Source: DATIVK01 sp035465955 (GTDB taxonomy: Bacteria; Myxococcota; Myxococcia; Myxococcales; Anaeromyxobacteraceae). Taken from it: DNA of 17,349 nucleotides. Below, piece by piece: positions 1 through 6,757 of the stretch. The notes beneath the pieces were generated by a model. The model saw only the letters and a list, made by a program, of their open reading frames with translations. It was not told the origin of the DNA and made no database searches. The DNA is taken from the NCBI GenBank assembly GCA_035465955.1, contig DATIVK010000095.1, positions 1-17,349 on the forward strand, written 5' to 3'. Position 1 is the stretch's first letter. Each line of letters opens with the position of its first letter. Made by a program: the position numbers and the translations under genes.

Positions 1-570
1 GGCGGGAGCGGGGCGGTCCCCGGCTTCTTCGACGGCGCGGTGACCGGCACCGGGCTCTCCAGCGCCGCGCCGCACGGCGCCTCGCGGGCCACGATCGAGC
101 GCGACACGCCGGTGATGGTCGACTACACCGGCATCTTCGACGGCTACATCGTGGACATGACGCGGCTCTACGTCTGCGGGCGGCTCGACGACGACCTGGC
201 GCGCGCCTTCGCGACCGCGCTCGAGATCCAGCGCTGGGTGGTCGAGCGGCTGAAGCCGGGGGCGGTCGCCGAGGAGCTCTTCGCCGGGGCGGCGGCGATG
301 GCGGAGGCGTCCGGCTTCGGGGCCCACTTCATGGGGGCGCCCGGCGAGAACGCCCGGTTCGTGGGGCACGGGGTCGGCCTGGAGCTCGACGAGCTGCCGG
401 TCCTCGCCCAGGGGTTCCGCCAGCCGCTCGTCGCGGGGCAGACCATCGCGATCGAGCCGAAGTTCGTCTTCCCCGGCCGCGGCGTCGTCGGCATCGAGAA
501 CACCTTCGCGGTCGGGGCGGAGGGCGGCGTGAAGCTCACGGCGCGGCCGGACGACCTCGTGGTGGTCTAG
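1..570 (+). CDS. M24-family metallopeptidase (Xaa-Pro aminopeptidase/dipeptidase type), 3' part
   Basis: This is the C-terminal catalytic part of a pita-bread-fold M24 peptidase; the frame is open from base 1, so the N-terminal part lies outside the window. All five expected metal ligands can be placed: the Asp in VMVDYTG, the Asp in VDMTR, the His in GHGVGLELDE, the Glu in AIEPKF and the Glu in GIENTF. Enzymes of this family use two divalent metals to cleave Xaa-Pro or related peptide bonds in the cytoplasm. The Glu-Leu-Asp-Glu after the GHG motif fits the Xaa-Pro dipeptidase/aminopeptidase branch rather than methionine aminopeptidase, but the exact substrate cannot be read here. The gene converges on the pilT-like gene and ends 54 nt from its stop. 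Family assignment is firm; subfamily is open. Confidence 0.9.
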   Translation, partial: GGSGAVPGFFDGAVTGTGLSSAAPHGASRATIERDTPVMVDYTGIFDGYIVDMTRLYVCGRLDDDLARAFATALEIQRWVVERLKPGAVAEELFAGAAAMAEASGFGAHFMGAPGENARFVGHGVGLELDELPVLAQGFRQPLVAGQTIAIEPKFVFPGRGVVGIENTFAVGAEGGVKLTARPDDLVVV

Positions 571-585
571 AGAGTGCCCCCTCAC

Positions 586-618
586 CCTGCCCTCTCCCCC
601 GGTGGGGGAGAGGGCAGG
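586..618. terminator. Perfect hairpin between convergent genes, likely bidirectional terminator
   Basis: A 15-bp perfect inverted repeat (586-600 against 604-618) has a 3-nt loop and sits in the 54-nt gap between the stop codons of the M24 and pilT-like genes. The arms are pyrimidine-rich on one side and purine-rich on the other. There is no clear U-tract, so termination strength is uncertain. The position argues for a shared transcription end. Similar CCCTCTCCC/GGGAGAGGG palindromes occur as dispersed repeats in several GC-rich proteobacteria. Confidence 0.6.
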
Positions 619-624
619 ATCCCC

Positions 625-1914
625 CTAGAACCGCTCGATCTGGAAGTCGTCGTCGTCGCCGCCGGGCTTCTGGCCACCGGCGGGCCGGGCGCCCCCCGGC
701 CCCTGCGGGCGCGGCTGGACGCCGACGCGCCCGAGCGGGGCGCCGCCGGGCCGGCCCTGCGAGGACGGCGTGACCGTCGGACGCGGCGGGGCGACGGGCG
801 CGTCGGGCCCCTTCTCGAAGGAGTCCCACTTGGAGTCGCTCGTCCCGGAGACGCCCGAGACGCGCAGCGCGAAGTCGTCGGCGTTGGTCGCCTGGCGCAG
901 CGCCTCCTCGTAGGTGACGAGCCCCTGCTTGAGGAGCGTCATCAGCGACTGGTCGAAGGTCTGCATCCCGTAGGAGACGTGCCCCTGCGAGATCGCGTCG
1001 GGGATCTCCTTGGTGCGGTCCTTGTCCTCGATGAGCTCCTTCACGCGGCTCGTGGCGAGGAGCACCTCGATGGCCGGGACGCGCCCCTTGCCGTCCGCCT
1101 TCGGGACGAGCCGCTGGCTGATGACCGCCTTGAGGACGGTGCCGAGTTGCAGCCGGACCTGCTTCTGCTGGTACGGCGGGAACGCGGAGATGATCCGGTT
1201 GATCGTCTCGGTCGCGTCGAGGGTGTGGAGCGTCGACATCACGAGGTGGCCGGTCTCCGCGGCCGTGAGGGCCGTCTCGATCGTCTCGAGGTCGCGCATC
1301 TCGCCGACCAGGATGACGTCGGGGTCCTGGCGCAGCGCGCTCTTGAGCGCCTGCCCGAAGCTCATCGTGTCGACGCCGACCTCGCGCTGGTTCACGATCG
1401 ACCGCTTGTCGCGGATGAGGAACTCGATCGGATCCTCGATCGTCATGATGTGGCAGGTCTCGTTGGCGTTGATGAAGTCGACCATCGCCGCCAGCGTCGT
1501 GGACTTGCCGGAGCCCGTCGTGCCCGTGACGAGCACGAGCCCGCGCTGCTCGCTCGCGACCTTCTCGAGGACCTTCGGCAGCATCAGCTGCTCGATGGTC
1601 ATGATCTTGAAGGGGATGACGCGGAGGACCACGCCGATCGTGCCGCGCTGCTGGAAGACGTTGACGCGGAACCGTCCGAGGCCAGGGACGCCGTAGGCGA
1701 GATCCACCTCGTTCGTCTGCTTGTACTTCTCGCGCTGGAAGTCGTTCATGATCCCGAGCGCCATCCGCGCGATCTCCTCGGGCGCGAGCCGCCGCGCGTC
1801 CTTGAGCGGGACCAGGGACCCGTCGACGCGGAACATCGCGGGGAGGCCCGCCTTGAGGTGGATGTCGCTGGCGCCGGCCTTCAGCGCGACCTGCAGGATC
1901 TCGTTCAGTTCCAT
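625..1914 (-). CDS. pilT: PilT/PilU-family type IV pilus retraction ATPase with long C-terminal tail
   Basis: This is a hexameric secretion-type ATPase of the PilT/PilU family, which depolymerises type IV pili at the inner membrane and powers twitching. The 429-residue protein carries Walker A GTTGSGKS (131-138), an Asp box IMTIEDPIEF (156-165), Walker B ILVGEMRD (201-208) and a His box HLVMSTLHT (223-231). The start at 1914 (MELNEILQVAL) gives the usual PilT N-terminus; upstream in-frame codons encode low-complexity Pro/Arg sequence. No good Shine-Dalgarno site is visible. The PilT signature AIRNLIRE is replaced around 288-300 by a charged stretch, and the GMQTFDQ and TYEEAL segments look more like PilU, so this may be a PilU or secondary PilT paralogue. 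Residues 361-429 form an unusual Pro/Gly-rich tail ending DDDDFQIERF. No other pilus genes are nearby. Confidence 0.9.
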   Translation of the reverse strand: MELNEILQVALKAGASDIHLKAGLPAMFRVDGSLVPLKDARRLAPEEIARMALGIMNDFQREKYKQTNEVDLAYGVPGLGRFRVNVFQQRGTIGVVLRVIPFKIMTIEQLMLPKVLEKVASEQRGLVLVTGTTGSGKSTTLAAMVDFINANETCHIMTIEDPIEFLIRDKRSIVNQREVGVDTMSFGQALKSALRQDPDVILVGEMRDLETIETALTAAETGHLVMSTLHTLDATETINRIISAFPPYQQKQVRLQLGTVLKAVISQRLVPKADGKGRVPAIEVLLATSRVKELIEDKDRTKEIPDAISQGHVSYGMQTFDQSLMTLLKQGLVTYEEALRQATNADDFALRVSGVSGTSDSKWDSFEKGPDAPVAPPRPTVTPSSQGRPGGAPLGRVGVQPRPQGPGGARPAGGQKPGGDDDDFQIERF

Positions 1915-2043
1915 GCTGGGATCGAGGGTAACACCGCGATACGGCGCGACCAAATGCCGGGAGCGGGGGACACGCGGAGGCGCGCCACGCCCCCCCCCCG
2001 GCGGAGGTGTGGGTGGGGCCGGCGGCGAGGCGCGAGAAACGAG

Positions 2044-2074
2044 ACGGCCGGCGCCCCGTGGGGGCACCGGCCGT
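2044..2074 (-). terminator. Terminator-like hairpin downstream of rplM-rpsI
   Basis: An inverted repeat (2044-2057 against 2061-2074) forms a 14-position stem with a single mismatch and a 3-nt loop. It lies about 90 nt past the rpsI stop codon. On the minus strand the stem is followed by CTCGTTTCTCG, a weak U-rich stretch. It probably ends the ribosomal protein transcript before the pilT-like gene. A further pair of overlapping inverted repeats (2111-2117/2123-2129 and 2124-2129/2134-2139) lies between it and rpsI. The rest of the 1915-2163 gap holds a C10 tract and no recognisable promoter. Confidence 0.55.
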
Positions 2075-2163
2075 TCGAGAGGGAGCAGCGAGAGCGACGG
2101 GCCCGCCCGTGGGAGGCGGCAGGCCTCCCGCCCGGGAGGACCGGTCGGGATCGCGCGCCGAGC

Positions 2164-2556
2164 CTAGCGCTTGCTGAACTGGAAGCGCTTGCGGGCGCCC
2201 GGACGGCCGTACTTCTTGCGCTCGACGGCGCGGGCGTCGCGGGTGAGGAAGCCGGCCTTCTTCAGGATCGGCCGCCACTCCGGGTTGAGGTCGCAGAGCG
2301 CCCGGCTGATGCCGTGGCGGATCGCGCCGGCCTGGCCGGAGAGGCCGCCGCCGGCCGCGTTCACCGCGACGTCGAGCTTGCCCATCTGGTCGACGAGCTT
2401 GAGCGGCTCGACCAGGACCATCTTCGAGGTCTCGCGGCCGAAGTACTCGTCCATCGTGCGGCCGTTGACGGTGATGTTGCCGGTGCCGGGGGTGAGCCGC
2501 ACGCGGGCGACCGCCTCCTTGCGGCGGCCGACCGTGATGTTCGCCTGAGTGGCCAT
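2164..2556 (-). CDS. rpsI: 30S ribosomal protein S9
   Basis: This is small-subunit protein S9 (130 aa), which binds 16S rRNA in the head and reaches the P-site tRNA with its basic C-terminal tail. The sequence shows the N-terminal GRRKEAVARVRL segment, the signature LSGQAGAIRHGISRAL in the middle and the expected terminal KRFQFSKR. Length matches bacterial S9. The start at 2556 is preceded by AAGGA seven bases upstream, and the rplM TAA stop runs directly into this Shine-Dalgarno sequence. The gene follows rplM by 10 nt, the near-universal bacterial order, so the two are co-transcribed from the promoter at 3055-3083. Confidence 0.98.
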   Translation of the reverse strand: MATQANITVGRRKEAVARVRLTPGTGNITVNGRTMDEYFGRETSKMVLVEPLKLVDQMGKLDVAVNAAGGGLSGQAGAIRHGISRALCDLNPEWRPILKKAGFLTRDARAVERKKYGRPGARKRFQFSKR

Positions 2557-2566
2557 CGTGGTTTCC

Positions 2567-3013
2567 TTACTTGCCGAAGGTCAGGGCCGCGGGCTTCTGG
2601 GCGGCGTGCGGGTGCGTGTCGGTCGCGTAGACCTTCAGCTTGGTCATCATCTGGCGGCCCAGCGTGCTGCGGGGGAGCATCCGGCGCACCGCGTTGAGGA
2701 CGATGTCCTCCGGGTGCTTCTCGCGGAGCTTGTTGGCCGGCGTGAGCTTGTTGCCGCCCGGGTGCATCGTGTGGGTGAAGTAGACCTTGTCCGTCTCCTT
2801 CTTCCCGGTGAAGCGGGCCTTCCCCGCGTTCACGACGACGACGAAGTCACCGGTGTCCATCGAGGGCGTGTACATCGGCTTGTGCTTGCCCTTGAGGACG
2901 GAGGCGATGCGGCTCGCCATGCGGCCGACCGTCTGGTCGGTCGCGTCGACGATCCACCACTTGCGAGCTTCCTGTGCCTCGGCAGCCGTAGCGCTGTGCG
3001 TGCTCTTGCTCAT
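2567..3013 (-). CDS. rplM: 50S ribosomal protein L13
   Basis: This is large-subunit protein L13 (148 aa), an early assembly protein binding 23S rRNA. Recognisable segments are WWIVDATDQTVGRMAS near the start, MDTGDFVVVVNAGK and the KVYFTHTMHPGG motif in the middle, and the C-terminal MLPRSTLGRQMMTKLKVYA. The N-terminus is a few residues longer than in E. coli L13. The start at 3011-3013 was chosen because it immediately follows the leader and promoter; an AGG lies 11 nt upstream, a rather distant Shine-Dalgarno site. It is the first gene of the rplM-rpsI operon. A short leader hairpin just upstream could influence its translation. Confidence 0.98.
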   Translation of the reverse strand: MSKSTHSATAAEAQEARKWWIVDATDQTVGRMASRIASVLKGKHKPMYTPSMDTGDFVVVVNAGKARFTGKKETDKVYFTHTMHPGGNKLTPANKLREKHPEDIVLNAVRRMLPRSTLGRQMMTKLKVYATDTHPHAAQKPAALTFGK

Positions 3014-3027
3014 GAATGAAAAAACCT

Positions 3028-3049
3028 GCGGTTTCCCGCGTTTGGGAAA
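3028..3049 (-). promoter_or_regulatory. rplM 5' leader with two mutually exclusive small hairpins
   Basis: On the minus strand, a GCGG-GAAA-CCGC hairpin (3028-3039; GNRA tetraloop) is followed by AGG and a run of six T just before the rplM start. An overlapping alternative stem, TTTCCC against GGGAAA (3032-3037/3044-3049), would use part of the same bases. L13 autoregulatory leaders are known in other bacteria, but this one does not match a structure I can name. A regulatory role is an inference. Confidence 0.3.
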
Positions 3050-3054
3050 GGCGC

Positions 3055-3083
3055 CTTCTAGAGGATGGCTCGGGCCTTGTCAA
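3055..3083 (-). promoter_or_regulatory. Housekeeping sigma-factor promoter for rplM-rpsI
   Basis: On the minus strand there is a perfect -35 TTGACA (3078-3083), a 17-nt spacer and a -10 TAGAAG (3055-3060; four of six consensus positions). It lies 42 nt upstream of the rplM start codon, giving a predicted leader of roughly 35 nt. This is the best promoter-like sequence in the window and fits a strongly expressed ribosomal protein operon. Confidence 0.75.
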
Positions 3084-3198
3084 GACCTTCCCGCCGAACC
3101 TCGTCTGAGGCCGGGCTGGACGCCAAGGGTCGCGGAACATACCCCCATCCCGGCAGGGAAGGCAACTGCTGCTGACGGGTACCTTCTCTCTGCCCCGC

Positions 3199-4161
3199 CT
3201 ACGCCGGGATCCCCTCGAAGAGGGCGCTCGAGAGGTACCGCTCGCCGGCGTCCGGCAGGATCACCACGATCAGCTTCCCCTTGCTCTCCTCCCGCGCGGC
3301 CACCTTCAGGGCGGCCGCGACGGCGGCGCCCGAGGAGATGCCGCACGTGATCCCCTCCTCGCGGTGGAGGCGGGTCGCCGTCTCGATCGCCTCCTCGTTG
3401 CCGACGGTCGCCACCTCGTCGACGAGCGAGAGGTCGAGGACGTCCGGCTTGAAGCCCGCCCCGATCCCCTGGATCTTGTGGGGCCCGGGCTTCACCGGCT
3501 CGCCGTTCCGGATCTGCGTGAGCACCGGCGAGAGGGTGGGCTCGACCGCCACCGCGCGGAGCTTGCGCCCCTGCCCCTTGAGGAAGCGGGCCACGCCGGT
3601 GATGGTGCCGCCCGTGCCGACGCCGGCGACGAAGACGTCCACCTTGCCGTCGGTGTCCCGCCAGATCTCCGGACCGGTCGTCTTGAAGTGGATCTCGGGG
3701 TTCGCCGGGTTCTTGAACTGCTGCGGGATGAAGTGGCGCTTCGGGTCGCGCGCGACCAGCTCCTCCGCCTTCGCGATCGCGCCCGCCATCCCCTTCGCGC
3801 CCTCGGTCAGGACCACCTCCGCCCCGAAGGCCCGGAGCATGCGGCGCCGCTCGATCGACATGGTCTCCGGCATCGTCAGGGTGAGCGGGTAGCCGCGCGC
3901 CGCCGCGACGTAGGCGAGCGCGATGCCGGTGTTGCCCGACGTCGGCTCCACGATGGTCACCTCGCGGGACCCCGGCTTCAGGACGCCGTCGCGCTCGGCC
4001 GCCCAGATCATGCTGGCCCCGATCCGGCACTTCACCGAGTAGGCCGGGTTGCGCCCCTCGATCTTGGCCACGACCGTGGCCCCGAGCCCCTTCGTGAGGC
4101 GGTTGAGCCGCACGAGCGGCGTGTTGCCGATGGAGAGGCTGTTGTCGTCGTAGATGGGCAT
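3199..4161 (-). CDS. cysK: Cysteine synthase A (O-acetylserine sulfhydrylase)
   Basis: This PLP enzyme makes L-cysteine from O-acetylserine and sulfide in the cytoplasm. The 320-residue protein closely follows E. coli CysK: DNSLSIGNTPLVRLNR at the N-terminus, the PLP lysine K44 in NPAYSVKCRIG, the substrate loop EPTSGNTGIALAYVAAARGY, the PLP phosphate loop GVGTGGTITG and the ISSGAAVAAAL segment. The C-terminus stops shortly after GERYLSSALF, a little shorter than in E. coli. The start at 4161 has GGAAGGA about 9 nt upstream; the open frame continues upstream, but only with Arg/Pro-rich sequence. It lies 26 nt downstream of an Rrf2-type regulator on the same strand, so the two probably form an operon. 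Confidence 0.97.
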   Translation of the reverse strand: MPIYDDNSLSIGNTPLVRLNRLTKGLGATVVAKIEGRNPAYSVKCRIGASMIWAAERDGVLKPGSREVTIVEPTSGNTGIALAYVAAARGYPLTLTMPETMSIERRRMLRAFGAEVVLTEGAKGMAGAIAKAEELVARDPKRHFIPQQFKNPANPEIHFKTTGPEIWRDTDGKVDVFVAGVGTGGTITGVARFLKGQGRKLRAVAVEPTLSPVLTQIRNGEPVKPGPHKIQGIGAGFKPDVLDLSLVDEVATVGNEEAIETATRLHREEGITCGISSGAAVAAALKVAAREESKGKLIVVILPDAGERYLSSALFEGIPA

Positions 4162-4187
4162 TGGGTTCGTTCCTTCCGGGGTCGGCT

Positions 4188-4631
4188 TCAGATGGAGTAG
4201 TCGGCGACGCCGTCGGCCTCGATGGAGCGGCGCGCGAGGTCCTCGATGGTGACCGCGTCGACGGTCGCGGCGACGGCGGCGTCGATGTCCGCGAGGAGCT
4301 GGTGCACCGCTCGCCCCGCGCCGGAGGCGGGGAGGCGGCGGCGCGGCGCGCCGGCCACGGGGCCGGACACGGCCCTCCAGGCCTCCCCCGCGTGGACGGA
4401 GGACGCAGCGCGCGCGAGCCGGTGCCCCCCCTCGGCGCCGCGGCGGCTCTCGACGAGGCCGGCCCTCCGGAGCTCGCCGAGGATGGCCTCCAGGAACTTC
4501 GCGGGAGCGCCGGTCCGGCGCGCGACGGAGGCCGTCGAGGCGAAGGTCCCCGGCGCGGCGTGGATCGCGAGGTCCACGAGCGCCCGGAGCGCGTACTCGG
4601 CCTTTCGATTGGGCGTCACGGCCCAATCCAT
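4188..4631 (-). CDS. Rrf2-family transcriptional regulator, possibly CymR-like
   Basis: This 147-aa winged-helix DNA-binding protein carries the Rrf2 N-terminal signature (RKAEYALRALVDLA), the recognition-helix region (ASVARRTGAPAKFLEAIL) and the wing motif GLVESRRGAEGGHRLAR. It contains no cysteine, so it cannot bind an Fe-S cluster through the three cysteines used by IscR or NsrR. This places it functionally nearer CymR-type Rrf2 proteins, which regulate sulfur metabolism. The start at 4631 (MDWAVTPNRKAEY) has AGGGA five bases upstream; an ATG further upstream in the same frame lies beyond the AT-rich putative control region and is less likely. It precedes cysK by 26 nt. In Firmicutes, CymR forms a complex with CysK to sense cysteine status; a similar partnership here is an inference from adjacency. 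Confidence 0.88.
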   Translation of the reverse strand: MDWAVTPNRKAEYALRALVDLAIHAAPGTFASTASVARRTGAPAKFLEAILGELRRAGLVESRRGAEGGHRLARAASSVHAGEAWRAVSGPVAGAPRRRLPASGAGRAVHQLLADIDAAVAATVDAVTIEDLARRSIEADGVADYSI

Positions 4632-4649
4632 AGCTTCCCTATATGAATT

Positions 4650-4667
4650 CGTCAACGCCGCCTGACG
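4650..4667. promoter_or_regulatory. Candidate operator dyad upstream of the Rrf2-cysK operon
   Basis: An inverted repeat CGTCA-N8-TGACG lies 19-36 nt upstream of the Rrf2 start codon. It adjoins a locally AT-rich patch (about 4639-4650, GAATTCATATAG on the minus strand) that is striking in this GC-rich sequence and could hold the -10 region. Rrf2 proteins usually repress their own promoters through short dyads, so this is a plausible autoregulatory site. No strong -35/-10 pair could be defined. Confidence 0.3.
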
Positions 4668-4689
4668 GCTGCGCGCCAACGCCCCGTCT

Positions 4690-6714
4690 TCACGAGGCTT
4701 TGGGTGCCCCCAGGCGAGCCCTGAGACCCGAGAGGATGCTCTCGGTATGGCTCTCCGTCGCCGGGGCCGCCCCCTGGAGCGTCGAAGGGTCCACCTTCTC
4801 GTGGGCGTCGGCCGGGAGGTCGTCGAGGAAGCGGCTGGGGGTCCGCTCGAGGGGCTTTCCGCGCTTCACCCGCTGGACGGCGCGGGTCATGTAGAGCAGC
4901 TCCCGGGCGCGGGTGATGCCGACGTAGGCGAGCCGCCGCTCCTCGTCGAGGTCGCGCGCCTCGCCCTGGATCCCGGCGCACGGCAGCAGATCCTCCTCGC
5001 AGCCGATCAGGAAGACGACGGGAAACTCCAGCCCCTTGGCGGCGTGCAGGGACATCAGCGTGACGCCGGCGCCGTCCGCCGGATCCTCCTCGTCGCGCGA
5101 GTCGAGGGCGAGCCGCTGGAGCCAGGTGGCGAGCGACGGCCGCCCGGTCCGGGCCACGTACCCCTCGAGGGATCGGAGGATCCCCTCGATCGCCTCGACC
5201 TTGCGGGTCCCGGCCTCGGGCGACTGCACGCTCGACCGGGCGTACGTGTAGAGGTCGAGCGCGTCGACCAGCTCCCGCGCCGCGACGCCGAGGTCGCCCC
5301 GACCGAAGCGCTCGCGGAACCGCCCGACGAGGCCGGTGAAGGCCACCATGCGCTCGGAGGCGCCGCGCGGCAGGTCGGGCGCCTCCGCCGAGCGCCGCAG
5401 CGCCTCGAAGAGGCCGATCCCCTGCTCCACCGCCCAGGCGTGGAGCCGCTCCAGCGAGGCGTCGCCGATGCCGCGGGGCGGGACGTTGACGACGCGCGCG
5501 AGGGAGACCTCGTCCTCCGCCGTCGAGCAGAGCTTGAGGTAGGCGAGCAGGTCCTTCACCTCGGCCCGGTCGAAGAAGGCCGGACCGCCGTGGACCTCGT
5601 GCGGGATCCCCGCCTCGCGGAGCGCCTCCTCGACGGGGCGGCTCTGCGCGTTGAGCCGGTAGAGCACGGCGAAGTGGCCCCAGGCGCGCCCCTCGCCGCG
5701 CTGGCGCGCGATCTCCTCCGCGACGAAGCGCGCCTCCTCCTCGTCGCCCGGGAGCGCCACCACCCTCACCCGCTCGCCCGGCCCGGCGCTCGTCCAGAGC
5801 CGCTTCGGCTTCCGCGCCTCGTTCTTCGCGATGACGGCGTTGGCGCAGGCGAGGATGTGGCCGGTCGACCGGTAGTTCTGCTCCAGCCGCACCTCCTTCG
5901 TGCCCGCGAAGTGGCGATCGAACCGCAGGATGTTCTTCACCTCGGCGCCGCGCCACCCGTAGATCGCCTGGTCGTCGTCGCCGACGGCGCAGACGTTCTG
6001 GCGCGCCCCGCCGATCTGCTTCAGCAGCTCGAGCTGGCAGACGTTGGTGTCCTGGTACTCGTCGACGAGGAGCCACTGGAACCGCGCGGAGTACCGCGCC
6101 CGGAGCGCCGCGTCCTTCTTCAGGAGCTCCACCGGGAGGGCGATCAGGTCGTCGAAGTCGACCATCCGCTGCGCCCGCAGGGCCTGCTGGTAGCGCGGGT
6201 AGACCTCCGCCGCGATGAGGTCGTAGTCGTCCCCCTGCCCCTCCGCCTTCGGGACGATCCGCTTCTTGAGGGCGTTCTTGGCCCGCGAGATGAGGAAGAG
6301 CACCCGCCGCGGATCGAAGCTCCGGTCGTCGACCTTCACCTCGCGCATGCAGCGCTTCACCAGCGCCGCCTGGTCCCCCGCGTCGCAGATCGCGAAGCGC
6401 TTCGGCAGGCCCGCCGCCGCGTGCTCCTGCTTGAGCAGCCAGAGGCCGAAGGAGTGGAAGGTCGAGACGAAGACGTCGGCCCCCGGTGGGCCCGCGAGCG
6501 CCGTGACGCGCTCGCGCATCTCGGACGCCGCCTTGTTGGTGAACGTGACCGCGAGGATCCGCTCCGGATCGGCCCCCTCCATCAGGAGGTAGGCGACGCG
6601 GTGGGCGATGACGCGGGTCTTGCCCGAGCCGGCGCCGGCGAGGACGAGGAGCGGCCCCTCGGTGGTGATCACCGCCTCACGCTGAGGCGGGTTGAGGGTC
6701 GAGAGATCGATCAT
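4690..6714 (-). CDS. rep: Rep/UvrD-type superfamily 1 DNA helicase
   Basis: This is an ATP-dependent 3'-5' DNA helicase of the Rep/UvrD/PcrA family (674 aa), acting in replication restart or repair. Motifs in order: Q-motif LNPPQREAV (7-15), Walker A AGAGSGKT (26-33), motif Ia AVTFTNKAA, motif II DEYQD (218-222), motif III GDDDQAIYGWRGA (245-257), motif IV LEQNYRS (277-283), motif V MSLHAAKGLEFPVV and motif VI EERRLAYVGITRAR. Length and the C-terminal SRFLDDLP followed by a short charged tail match Rep better than UvrD/PcrA, which have longer C-termini. Start context is weak, without a good Shine-Dalgarno site. It lies 43 nt downstream of the second motB-like gene, so it may be read through from the motor operon, but a functional link is not implied. 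Confidence 0.93.
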   Translation of the reverse strand: MIDLSTLNPPQREAVITTEGPLLVLAGAGSGKTRVIAHRVAYLLMEGADPERILAVTFTNKAASEMRERVTALAGPPGADVFVSTFHSFGLWLLKQEHAAAGLPKRFAICDAGDQAALVKRCMREVKVDDRSFDPRRVLFLISRAKNALKKRIVPKAEGQGDDYDLIAAEVYPRYQQALRAQRMVDFDDLIALPVELLKKDAALRARYSARFQWLLVDEYQDTNVCQLELLKQIGGARQNVCAVGDDDQAIYGWRGAEVKNILRFDRHFAGTKEVRLEQNYRSTGHILACANAVIAKNEARKPKRLWTSAGPGERVRVVALPGDEEEARFVAEEIARQRGEGRAWGHFAVLYRLNAQSRPVEEALREAGIPHEVHGGPAFFDRAEVKDLLAYLKLCSTAEDEVSLARVVNVPPRGIGDASLERLHAWAVEQGIGLFEALRRSAEAPDLPRGASERMVAFTGLVGRFRERFGRGDLGVAARELVDALDLYTYARSSVQSPEAGTRKVEAIEGILRSLEGYVARTGRPSLATWLQRLALDSRDEEDPADGAGVTLMSLHAAKGLEFPVVFLIGCEEDLLPCAGIQGEARDLDEERRLAYVGITRARELLYMTRAVQRVKRGKPLERTPSRFLDDLPADAHEKVDPSTLQGAAPATESHTESILSGLRARLGAPKAS

Positions 6715-6757
6715 CTGCGGGCGCGGGTTCTCCCACGAGCCCGGGGGGCGTTCAAGC

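Noticed and set aside
1990..1999. C10 tract upstream of the pilT-like gene and G8 tract (15510-15517) before the kinase as phase-variation switches
   Set aside because: The C10 tract is outside the chosen coding region. The G8 tract works as a ribosome-binding region. Runs of this length are not unusual at this GC content, and no frame-switching reading is apparent.
536..2278. Long open frames antisense to or overlapping the pilT-like gene and other genes (also 574-2697, 11146-13524, 15171-17225)
   Set aside because: They encode Arg/Pro/Gly-rich low-complexity sequence without domains and lie over genes with clear family matches. They are frame shadows of GC-rich coding DNA.
3152..3194. Terminator for cysK
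   Set aside because: The arms GGCAG/CTGCC and AAGG/CCTT pair only with internal mismatches, the loop is long and no T-run follows. Too weak to call.
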